Shown here: positions 57,666 through 64,000 of the stretch, in pieces
Layout: each line of letters starts with the position of its first letter
Numbering within the stretch: position 1 is the first letter of the stretch
Assembly: GCF_030159095.1 (NCBI RefSeq)
Contig: NZ_BRXS01000006.1
Location: 124,001 to 188,000 of the forward strand
Reading direction: 5' to 3'
Origin: Roseisolibacter agri
GTDB lineage: Bacteria > Gemmatimonadota > Gemmatimonadetes > Gemmatimonadales > Gemmatimonadaceae
Length of the DNA: 64,000 nucleotides
Position numbers and translations under genes: made by a program
Notes under the pieces: model-generated
The model's database searches: none
Seen by the model: the letters and a program-made list of their open reading frames with translations, nothing else
What the model was told of the DNA's origin: nothing

Positions 57666-58496
57666 TCAGAAGGCGTGCTCGTCGCCGGGGTACGCGCGCG
57701 CGCGCACCTCGGTCGCGAAGCGGCGCACCGCGTCCCGCGTGTCCGCGGCCATCGTCCCGTAGCGCTTCAGGAACTTGGGCGTGAACGCGTCGGTCAGGCC
57801 CAGCAGGTCCGCGAGCACCAGCACCTGCCCGTCGCAGCCGAGGCCCGCACCGATGCCGATGGTCGGGATGGACACGGCCTCGGTGACGCGCGCGGCGACA
57901 TCCGCGGGCACCAGCTCCAGCACGATCGAGAACGCGCCCGCGTCCTCCAGGCGGCGCGCGTCGTCGACCAGCTGCCGCGCCGCGTCGTCGCCGCGCGCCT
58001 GCACGCGGAAGCCGCCCAGCGTGTGCACCGACTGCGGCGTGAAGCCGAGGTGGCCCATCACCGGCATGCCGGCGCGCACCAGCGCGCGGATCGTCTCCGC
58101 CATCTCCGGCGAGCCGCCCTCCAGCTTGAGCGCGTCGCAGCGCGTCTCCTGCATCACGCGGCCGCAGTTGAGCAGCGCGCGCTCCGTCGTCACCTGGTAG
58201 GTGAGGAACGGCATGTCCACCACGAGCAGCGCGCGCGTGGTGCCGCGGCGCGCGGCCGCGCCGTGGTAGATCATCTGGTCGAGCGTCACGGGCACGGTCG
58301 TGTCGAGCCCCGCGACGACGTTGCCGAGCGAGTCGCCGACGAGGATCGCGTCGACGCCGCCCTCGTCCGACAGGCGCGCGAAGAGCGCGTCGTACGCCGC
58401 GACCATCACCAGCGGCTCCCTGCGCTCCTTCGCCTGCGCGAACGAGCGCACGGTGACCTTCTTCGGCGCGGGGGCCGAGCCGGCGGCCTGGCTCAC
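57666..58496 (-). CDS. panB: 3-methyl-2-oxobutanoate hydroxymethyltransferase
   Basis: A 276-residue enzyme making ketopantoate from 2-oxoisovalerate and methylene-tetrahydrofolate, the first pantothenate step. MVAAYDALFARLSDEGGVDA, LVGDSLGNVVAG, GHLGFTPQSVHTLGGFRVQ and TIGIGAGLGCDGQVLVLADLLG are family blocks with metal-binding Asp residues. GTG start 58496 overlaps folK (GTGA). Linkage to folate genes makes metabolic sense, since the enzyme uses a folate cofactor. Confidence 0.96.
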   Translation of the reverse strand: MSQAAGSAPAPKKVTVRSFAQAKERREPLVMVAAYDALFARLSDEGGVDAILVGDSLGNVVAGLDTTVPVTLDQMIYHGAAARRGTTRALLVVDMPFLTYQVTTERALLNCGRVMQETRCDALKLEGGSPEMAETIRALVRAGMPVMGHLGFTPQSVHTLGGFRVQARGDDAARQLVDDARRLEDAGAFSIVLELVPADVAARVTEAVSIPTIGIGAGLGCDGQVLVLADLLGLTDAFTPKFLKRYGTMAADTRDAVRRFATEVRARAYPGDEHAF

Positions 58497-58942
58497 GGCG
58501 CCTCCGTCGCGTCGCGCATCGCGCGCGACCAGTCGACGTCGAGCGCGGCGAGCTCGCGCTGCCAGAAGTCGCGGTTCGCGAGCTCCGGATGCGGCACGAG
58601 AAGCCGCGGCGTCGTGATGCGGCGCGTGCCGTACAGCACGACGTCGACGTCCAGTGTGCGCGCGCCCCACCGCGGCGACGCCGCGCGGTCGCGCCCCGCC
58701 TCGCCCTCGATGGCCTGGCAGGCGTCCAGCAGCGCCTCGGCGGGCAGCGTCGTCTCCACGCGCAGCATCTGGTTCAGGTAGGGGCCCTGCCCTGCGGGAC
58801 CGATGGGCGGCGTCTCCTCGACCGGCGACGCGGCGAGCACGCGAGTCGCAGGCAGCGCGTCGAGGCGCGCGCGCGCCAGCGCGAGGTGCGCCTCCCGGTC
58901 GCCGAGGTTGGAGCCGAGGGCGAGGTACACGATCTCACCCAT
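58493..58942 (-). CDS. folK: HPPK, 6-hydroxymethyl-7,8-dihydropterin pyrophosphokinase
   Basis: A 149-residue folate-synthesis enzyme that pyrophosphorylates hydroxymethyl-dihydropterin. VYLALGSNLGDREAHL at the start, GPYLNQMLRVET, and RDRAASPRWGARTLDVDVVLYG with LLVPHPELANRDFW are diagnostic. It overlaps folB by 8 nt and panB by 4 nt. Confidence 0.95.
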   Translation of the reverse strand: MGEIVYLALGSNLGDREAHLALARARLDALPATRVLAASPVEETPPIGPAGQGPYLNQMLRVETTLPAEALLDACQAIEGEAGRDRAASPRWGARTLDVDVVLYGTRRITTPRLLVPHPELANRDFWQRELAALDVDWSRAMRDATEAP

Positions 58943-59306
58943 CGCGGTGCGAGACGTCGGGCGCGTCGCGCTCCAGCACGACGCCGGCGTGCGCGAGCGG
59001 ACCCGCGAGCGCGACGTGCGGCTTGCGCACCGCGACGCGCACGCGCGAGACGCGGCCCAGCGCGAGCGCGCCGTCGGCGACGCGCGACGCGACGTCCTCC
59101 AGGTAGAGCAGCTCGGTGGTCGCGACGACCGACGCGGCCACGTCGTAGAGACCGCGATAGTCGAGGACATCACCGGTCGGCACGCGCGCCATCCACGCGT
59201 CGACGTCGATCTCCAGCGGCTGCGGCAGCTCGCGCTCGTGCGCGAGGATGCCGACGCGCGCGTGGAAACGCATGCCGGAGAGGGAGACGCAGAGGCGGTC
59301 GGTCAC
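58935..59306 (-). CDS. folB: Dihydroneopterin aldolase
   Basis: A 123-residue enzyme converting dihydroneopterin to hydroxymethyl-dihydropterin, the substrate of FolK. Pattern FHARVGILAHERELPQPLEIDV (catalytic region), DVLDYRGLYDVAASVV and VRVAVRKPHVALAG. GTG start. It lies 66 nt downstream of trpA and begins the fol/pan run. Confidence 0.9.
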   Translation of the reverse strand: MTDRLCVSLSGMRFHARVGILAHERELPQPLEIDVDAWMARVPTGDVLDYRGLYDVAASVVATTELLYLEDVASRVADGALALGRVSRVRVAVRKPHVALAGPLAHAGVVLERDAPDVSHRDG

Positions 59307-59372
59307 GGGCGGAACGTATCGGCGGCCCGCGGGCCGGTCAACGAACCGCCCGCCGGCGGGCGACGCGGACGG

Positions 59373-60179
59373 TCAGGCGTCGTCGATGGCCGAACGGAGG
59401 TCGCGCGCGAGCGCGAGGGCGCGGTCCACGCTCTCGTCGGCCGCGCGCACGAGGGCGCTCCCCACCACCACGCCGTCGGCGATGCGCGCCACCGCTGCTG
59501 CCTGGTCGGGCCGCGAGATGCCGAAGCCGACGCAGATCGGCAGCGTCGTCGCGGCGCGCAGGCGCGCGACCGTCTCGGGCAGCGTGGCCGACAGCGCGTC
59601 CTGCTCGCCCGTCACGCCGAGCCGGCTGATGAGGTAGACGAACCCGCTGCCGTGGCGCGCGATCTCCGCCATGCGCGCGGGTGGCGTCGTCGGCGCGACC
59701 AGGCGCACGAAGTCGAGCGGGCCGCCGCCCATCCACGCCTCGCGCTCCGGATCCGCGCCGACCGGCAGGTCGGTGACCAGGACTCCGCTCGCGCCCGCGT
59801 CGGCGGCGCGCTGCAGCACGCCGTGCCCCGCGGCCATGAGCGGGTTGAGGTAGCTGAACAGCACCACCGGCACGGTCGGCCGCGCGCGCGACAGCAGCGC
59901 GAGCGCGCCGTCGAGGTCCACGCCGTGCTCCAGCGCGACCTGGGAGCTGTGCTGGATCACCGGCCCGTCGGCGAGCGGCTCCGAGAACGGCACGCCCAGC
60001 TCGATGACGTCGGCGCCCGCGGCCTCGAGCCCCTGGAGCAGCGCGACCGACCGCTCCGGATCGGGGTGACCGGCGGTGACGTAGGCGACGAGCGCACGAC
60101 GGTTCGCGGCGCGCAGGTCGGCGAAGCGGCGGTCGATCGCGGAGGCGGCGCGTGCCGCGGGCATCGTGGGCGCGCTCAC
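59373..60179 (-). CDS. trpA: Tryptophan synthase alpha chain
   Basis: A 268-residue enzyme splitting indole-3-glycerol phosphate and channelling indole to TrpB. The catalytic Glu and Asp are in [19 protein letters not shown]. The phosphate-binding loops GFGISRPDQ and GVVVGSALV are present. GTG start overlaps the trpB stop (GTGA), which may balance expression of the alpha-beta complex. Confidence 0.96.
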   Translation of the reverse strand: MSAPTMPAARAASAIDRRFADLRAANRRALVAYVTAGHPDPERSVALLQGLEAAGADVIELGVPFSEPLADGPVIQHSSQVALEHGVDLDGALALLSRARPTVPVVLFSYLNPLMAAGHGVLQRAADAGASGVLVTDLPVGADPEREAWMGGGPLDFVRLVAPTTPPARMAEIARHGSGFVYLISRLGVTGEQDALSATLPETVARLRAATTLPICVGFGISRPDQAAAVARIADGVVVGSALVRAADESVDRALALARDLRSAIDDA

Positions 60180-61423
60180 GCGGGGTACTCCGGCAGCGGG
60201 CCGACGTCAGGCAGCGCGCCCATCTCGCTCACCTGCGCCACGTCCTTGTCGCCGCGGCCGCTCAGGCAGATCAGCACCGGCTCGTCCTTCGCCCAGCGCC
60301 CGCGGCTCTTCTCGACCCACGCGATCGCGTGCGACGTCTCGAGGGCGGGGATGATGCCTTCGGCGCGGCTGAGGAGCGCGAAGCCGCGCAGCGCCTCGTC
60401 GTCGGTGATGCTCACGTACTCCGCGCGCTTGCTCTGCTTGAGGTGCGCGTGCTCCGGTCCGACGCCGGGATAGTCGAGGCCCGCCGAGATCGAGTGCGCG
60501 TTGATCACCTGGCCCTTCGCGTCCTGCAGGAGATAGCTCAGCGATCCGTGCAGCACGCCGGGCGTGCCGAGCGTGAGCGAGGCCGAGTGGCGACCGCTCT
60601 CGAGGCCCTCGCCGGCCGCCTCGACGCCGACCAGCTCGACCTCCGCGTCGTCGACGAAGCCCGCGAAGATCCCCATCGCGTTGGAGCCACCGCCGACGCA
60701 CGCGACGACCGTCTTCGGCAGGCGGCCCGTGCGCTCCAGCATCTGCGCGCGCGCCTCGCGGCCGATCGCCGCCTGGAACTCGCGCACCATGCGCGGATAC
60801 GGCGCCGGCCCGACGACGGAGCCGATGATGTAGTGGCTGTCCTCGACGTTCGTGACCCAGTCGCGGATCGCCTCGCTCGTCGCGTCCTTGAGCGTGCGCG
60901 TGCCGCTGGTCACCGGCATCACGGTCGCGCCCATCAGCCGCATGCGCCACACGTTCAGCGCCTGGCGGCGGATGTCCTCCTCGCCCATGAAGACGACGCA
61001 CTGCAGCCCGAAGCGCGCGCACACGGTGGCCGTCGCCACGCCGTGCTGCCCCGCGCCCGTCTCGGCGATGATGCGCCGCTTGCCCATGCGCCGCGCCAGC
61101 AGCACCTGGCCGACGGTGTTGTTGATCTTGTGCGCGCCGGTGTGGTTCAGGTCCTCGCGCTTCAGCCACACGGGTGCGCCGACCATCGCCGACAGCCGCG
61201 GCGCCTCGCTCAGGATCGACGGGCGGCCGACGTAGTGGCGCAGCATGTCGTCGAGGTCGCGCTGGAACGACGGATCGCGCAGCGCGGCGTCGTACTCGGC
61301 CTCCAGCGCGTCGAGCGCGGGGATCAGCGTCTCGGGGACGTAGCGGCCGCCGAAGGGTCCGAAGCGGTCACTCGTGGCAGCTGGGGCGACGGCGGCGGCG
61401 CCGGAAGTGTCGGGCGTGGTCAT
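60176..61423 (-). CDS. trpB: Tryptophan synthase beta chain
   Basis: A 415-residue PLP enzyme condensing indole with serine. [20 protein letters not shown], the PLP lysine in [27 protein letters not shown], the phosphate loop GGGSNAMG and [10 protein letters not shown] are all present. Classical TrpB1 type. Its ATG overlaps the trpF stop by one base (TGATG). Confidence 0.97.
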   Translation of the reverse strand: MTTPDTSGAAAVAPAATSDRFGPFGGRYVPETLIPALDALEAEYDAALRDPSFQRDLDDMLRHYVGRPSILSEAPRLSAMVGAPVWLKREDLNHTGAHKINNTVGQVLLARRMGKRRIIAETGAGQHGVATATVCARFGLQCVVFMGEEDIRRQALNVWRMRLMGATVMPVTSGTRTLKDATSEAIRDWVTNVEDSHYIIGSVVGPAPYPRMVREFQAAIGREARAQMLERTGRLPKTVVACVGGGSNAMGIFAGFVDDAEVELVGVEAAGEGLESGRHSASLTLGTPGVLHGSLSYLLQDAKGQVINAHSISAGLDYPGVGPEHAHLKQSKRAEYVSITDDEALRGFALLSRAEGIIPALETSHAIAWVEKSRGRWAKDEPVLICLSGRGDKDVAQVSEMGALPDVGPLPEYPA

Positions 61424-62109
61424 CACGAAGTCGTAGCGGAACGGGCGGCGGCGAGGAAGGCCGCCAGCCGGTCGGGGTCCTTCACGCCGGGCGCGCGCTC
61501 GACGCCGGACGAGACGTCGACGGCGTCGGGGCGCAGCGCGCGGATGGCGACTGCGACGTTCTCCGGTCGCAGGCCGCCGGCGAGCACGAGGGCGGCGCGG
61601 CCCCGGCCTCGGAAGGGCGCGAGCGCGGCGGCGAGTCCGTCCCAGTCGAGCGCGACGCCCGTCCCGCCGAGCTGGGTGCCGTCGACCTTCGCGTCGAGGA
61701 CGACCGCGTCGGCGACGTCGAAGAGCCCCGCCGTCTGCGGCGGGAGCGCGGTGCCGGCGATCCGGAGCACGGCCCACACCTCCCCGCCCCACGCGGCCCG
61801 CACCGCGGCGACCGCGTCCGCGTCCGGATCGGCGTGGAGCTGCACCGCGTCCAGGGTGGCCTCCTCGGCCAGGCGGGCGATCGCGTCCGGCGTCTGCGCG
61901 CCCATGACGCCCACGGCATGCGGCGGGTGGCCGGGCACGGCCGCGCGCGCCGCCGCGACGTTCGCGCGCGCGGTCGCGGCATCGATCAGCCGCGGGCCGC
62001 CCGCGAAGATGCTCCCCACGTGGTCCGCGCCCAGGCGCGCCGCCAGCGCCGCGTCCTCCGCCCGGACCAGCCCGCAGATCTTGACCGCGGGGCGGGATCG
62101 CTCGCTCAC
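61423..62109 (-). CDS. trpF: Phosphoribosylanthranilate isomerase
   Basis: A 228-residue TIM-barrel enzyme of tryptophan synthesis. [20 protein letters not shown] gives the catalytic Cys. The DAVQLHAD general-acid region, [28 protein letters not shown] and [17 protein letters not shown] are typical. GTG start overlaps trpC (GTGA). Confidence 0.95.
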   Translation of the reverse strand: MSERSRPAVKICGLVRAEDAALAARLGADHVGSIFAGGPRLIDAATARANVAAARAAVPGHPPHAVGVMGAQTPDAIARLAEEATLDAVQLHADPDADAVAAVRAAWGGEVWAVLRIAGTALPPQTAGLFDVADAVVLDAKVDGTQLGGTGVALDWDGLAAALAPFRGRGRAALVLAGGLRPENVAVAIRALRPDAVDVSSGVERAPGVKDPDRLAAFLAAARSATTS

Positions 62110-62936
62110 GCCGCCGCCGGCGCGCGCCCGCGCCGCGGCACGCCGGCGAGCGCGCGCACCGCCGCCACCGGATCCGCCGCGGCGGAGATGCTGGAGCCGA
62201 CGAGCACCGCATCGGCGCCGGCGGCCGCCGCGCGCTCGACCTCCGCCACGCCGTACACGCCGCTCTCGAACACCGCGACGCGGTCGGCGGGGATCAGCGG
62301 GACGATCCGCTCACCCGTCGCCAGGTCGATCAGCAGTGTCTCGAGGTTGCGGTTGTTGACGCCGATGACCGCCGCATCGGCCGCCAGCGCGGCGTCCAGC
62401 TCGCGCTCGTCGCGGATCTCGACCAGCGTCTCGAGCGCGAGGTCCCGCGCCAGCTGCGACAGCGCCTTCAGGTCGCGCGGATGCAGGGCCCGGGCGATCA
62501 GCAGCGCCGCCGACGCGCCCAGCGCCCGCGCCTCGACCAGCTGCAGCGGCTCGACGTGGAAGTCCTTCTTGAGGATCGGCAGCGCCGTCGCGGCGCGGGC
62601 CGCGGCGATGTCCGCGTTGCTGCCACCGAAGCGCGCCGGCTCGGTGAGGATCGAGAGCACGGCCGCGCCGCCCGCCTCGTACGCGGCGCTCTGCTCGCCG
62701 GCCGACAGCCCGGGCGCGATGTCGCCCTTGGACGGCGACCTCCGCTTCACCTCGCCGATCACGGCGACGCTCGGGCGCCCCAGCGCGGCCGCGAATGCGG
62801 GTCCGCGAGGCGCCTCGGCGGCCAGGCGCTCCAGCTCCTGGCGACGCGCGGCCAGCGCCGCGGTCCGCTCCCGGGCGGCGGCGCTCAGCTCGCCCAGCAC
62901 GCCCTCGGGGGGCGTCCATCCTTGAAATGCTTGCAC
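62106..62936 (-). CDS. trpC: Indole-3-glycerol phosphate synthase
   Basis: A 276-residue TIM-barrel enzyme forming the indole ring. [17 protein letters not shown] with the catalytic Lys, [37 protein letters not shown] and [25 protein letters not shown] are intact. GTG at 62936 ([12 protein letters not shown]) was chosen because it starts the natural N-terminus. Upstream frames would extend into the lexA promoter region. The GTG lies within one of the candidate LexA sites. Confidence 0.93.
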   Translation of the reverse strand: MQAFQGWTPPEGVLGELSAAARERTAALAARRQELERLAAEAPRGPAFAAALGRPSVAVIGEVKRRSPSKGDIAPGLSAGEQSAAYEAGGAAVLSILTEPARFGGSNADIAAARAATALPILKKDFHVEPLQLVEARALGASAALLIARALHPRDLKALSQLARDLALETLVEIRDERELDAALAADAAVIGVNNRNLETLLIDLATGERIVPLIPADRVAVFESGVYGVAEVERAAAAGADAVLVGSSISAAADPVAAVRALAGVPRRGRAPAAA

Positions 62937-62979
62937 TTCGGCCGATCTTCGGCTAATGTGGCATTCGGCAGCTATTCGG
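62931..62979 (+). promoter_or_regulatory. lexA promoter with four TTCGG direct repeats (putative LexA operators)
   Basis: TTGCAC (62931-62936), 17 bp, TAATGT (62954-62959) may be the lexA promoter. TTCGG occurs at 62937, 62948, 62964 and 62975. Each close pair has an 11-bp period: CTTC-N7-CTTC and ATTC-N7-ATTC. This matches the spacing of the alphaproteobacterial LexA box GTTC-N7-GTTC. One pair fills the -35/-10 spacer and the other lies just after the -10, where LexA binding would repress. The first also overlaps the divergent trpC start. Confidence 0.55.
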
Positions 62980-63024
62980 GGCGCATCGGGCCCCGTGCGC
63001 CCCATACCCGCTCGAGGCCGCCCC

Positions 63025-63633
63025 ATGCCGCTCACGAAGCGCCAGCGCGAGATCCTGACCTACCTCGGCTCGTACTCGGAGAACCACGGCTACGCGCCGA
63101 GCTTCGAGGAGATCGCCGACCAGTTCCAGTATAACTCGCTCGCGACCGTCCACGAGCATCTGAGCAACCTGGAACGGAAGGGCTACATCAAGCGCGGCTA
63201 CAACGAGAGCCGCGCGATCGAGATCCTGCCGTCCGAGGCGTTCCAGCGCTCGGTCGAGCTGCCGCTCCTCGGCACCGTCGCCGCCGGTCTCCCGATCGAG
63301 CAGATGGCCTCGGGCGAGTCGCTCTGCGTCCCCGATTCGTTCCTGCGGAAGTCCGGGAACCACTACGTCCTCAAGGTGCGCGGGAACTCGATGGTCGACG
63401 CGCACATCGGCGACGGCGACTTCGTCATCGTCAACGAGCGCCGCTCCGCCGACAACGGCGAGATGGTGATCGCGATGATGCAGGGCAGCGCGGCGACGGT
63501 GAAGAAGTTCTACCGCGAGCGCGACGGCCGCATCCGGCTGCAGCCCGCGAACGAGACGATGGAGCCGATCTACGTGCACGAGAACGACATCAGCATCCAG
63601 GGCGTGGTCGTCGGCGTGCTGCGGCGGTACTGA
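63025..63633 (+). CDS. lexA: SOS repressor LexA
   Basis: A 202-residue repressor-protease. The N-terminal winged helix (KRQREILTYLGSYSENHGY, then NSLATVHEHLSNLERKGYIKR) binds DNA. The cleavage site is Ala87-Gly88 in LGTVAAGLPIE. The catalytic dyad is Ser122 (GNSMVDAHIGDGD) and Lys160 (ATVKKFYRE). RecA-triggered self-cleavage would derepress SOS genes and lexA itself. Start: ATG 63025 (MPLTKRQREIL). An earlier ATG would cover the operator region. Confidence 0.97.
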   Translation: MPLTKRQREILTYLGSYSENHGYAPSFEEIADQFQYNSLATVHEHLSNLERKGYIKRGYNESRAIEILPSEAFQRSVELPLLGTVAAGLPIEQMASGESLCVPDSFLRKSGNHYVLKVRGNSMVDAHIGDGDFVIVNERRSADNGEMVIAMMQGSAATVKKFYRERDGRIRLQPANETMEPIYVHENDISIQGVVVGVLRRY

Positions 63634-63645
63634 CCAAAAGAGGAT

Positions 63646-63725
63646 AGTCCCGAGCGCAGCGAGGGACCTGCTTTCCAGGCGAGGTTGGTCGCTTGGAAAG
63701 CAGGTCCCTCACTGCGTTCGGGACT
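63646..63725. repeat. 32-bp inverted repeat between lexA and trpD
   Basis: Left arm 63646-63677 begins AGTCCCGAGCGCAGCGAGGG; right arm 63694-63725 is its reverse complement with two changes. The loop is 16 nt. It fills the space between two convergent genes and ends on the trpD stop codon. Stable enough to terminate both. Its sequence looks like a dispersed extragenic palindrome (REP-like). Confidence 0.8.
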
Positions 63726-64000
63726 AATCCCGATACACCCGCCGCAGCGCCGCCAGCGTCGCGCGCCCCGCCCCGCCGTCCAGCGCCGCCGTCGCGCGTG
63801 CCACGCCGTCCGCGTAGTCGGACGCCAGCCCCGCGACGTAGAGCGCCGCCGCCGCGTTGAGCACGACCGCCGCGCGCGCACCCCGCGGCCCGCCGCCCGC
63901 CAGCACCGCCTCGATCACGGCCGCGTTCTCCTCCGGGCTTCCACCGGCGAGGTCCCGCGCATCCACGTCGCGGAAGCCGTACGCCGCCGGGTCGATCGTC
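63724..64000 (-). CDS. trpD: Anthranilate phosphoribosyltransferase, 3' part
   Basis: The C-terminal ~90 residues of TrpD, open at the window edge: TIDPAAYGFRDVDARDL, SPEENAAVIEAVLAGGGPRG, then AAVVLNAAAALYVAGLA and the final helix. TrpD attaches phosphoribose to anthranilate, the step before TrpF. It lies on the same strand as trpC but is separated from it by lexA and the palindrome, so the trp genes are not one transcript here. Confidence 0.92.
   Translation of the reverse strand, partial: TIDPAAYGFRDVDARDLAGGSPEENAAVIEAVLAGGGPRGARAAVVLNAAAALYVAGLASDYADGVARATAALDGGAGRATLAALRRVYRD

Overview
The window is very GC-rich and densely coded, with almost all genes on the minus strand and many 1-8 nt stop/start overlaps. 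Outer-membrane barrels, a TonB-plug-like receptor, many lipoproteins, a split methylmalonyl-CoA mutase and a separate HD-GYP/GGDEF signalling protein point to a free-living diderm heterotroph. The flavour of the proteins suggests Gemmatimonadota. That placement is inference; no rRNA is present to confirm it.

Layout. 1-6.5 kb: rpoZ(partial)-gmk-yicC, an outer-membrane receptor-like protein, pepA and icd, all minus. 6.9-13.2 kb: two lipoproteins and a 1,627-residue TPR/HD-GYP/GGDEF/ATPase/TPR protein, plus. 13.3-17.1 kb: a peptide-type solute-binding lipoprotein, tRNA-Leu(CAA), and an ECF sigma/anti-sigma/Spy-like operon, minus. 17.2-23.9 kb: a glycerophosphodiesterase and two amidohydrolases, plus. 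The first amidohydrolase is interrupted by a ~3.2 kb low-GC element carrying an OLD-family ATPase/TOPRIM nuclease. 24-36 kb: a coiled-coil protein, rpmA-rplU-rng, a methyltransferase-like membrane protein, an acyl-CoA dehydrogenase, recQ and a U32 peptidase (minus), then a secreted Big2/metalloprotease (plus). 36.3-44 kb: an acyl-CoA catabolic cluster (split AtuA, carboxyltransferase, B12 subunit, mutase large subunit, meaB). 44-52.7 kb: two CNNM/CorC proteins, ybeY, a 7TM-HD phosphodiesterase, phoH, aspS, vanZ and ptsN. 52.8-54.9 kb: a barrel protein and rlmN, plus. 54.9-62.9 kb: LytR_C, yqeK, a GlmU-like protein, panC, panB, folK, folB, trpA, trpB, trpF and trpC, minus. 63-64 kb: lexA (plus) and the 3' end of trpD (minus).

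The most unusual feature is at 18,873-22,063. The OLD nuclease gene lies inside the amidohydrolase gene. Ahead of it is a second version of that gene's last 181 codons, fused in frame to the resident 5' part, so a full-length enzyme is still encoded. The displaced resident 3' end lies on the far side of the nuclease and still overlaps the next operon gene by one base. Both junctions carry the same 9-mer GACGAGATG. This is the layout expected of a selfish or defence element that cuts or invades a gene and repairs it with its own recoded end. No recombinase is visible.

Other points of interest are two probable CTG starts coupled to upstream stop codons, LexA-type direct repeats in the trpC-lexA intergenic region, a degenerate GlmU-like protein, and a second amidohydrolase that has lost its metal-binding histidines.
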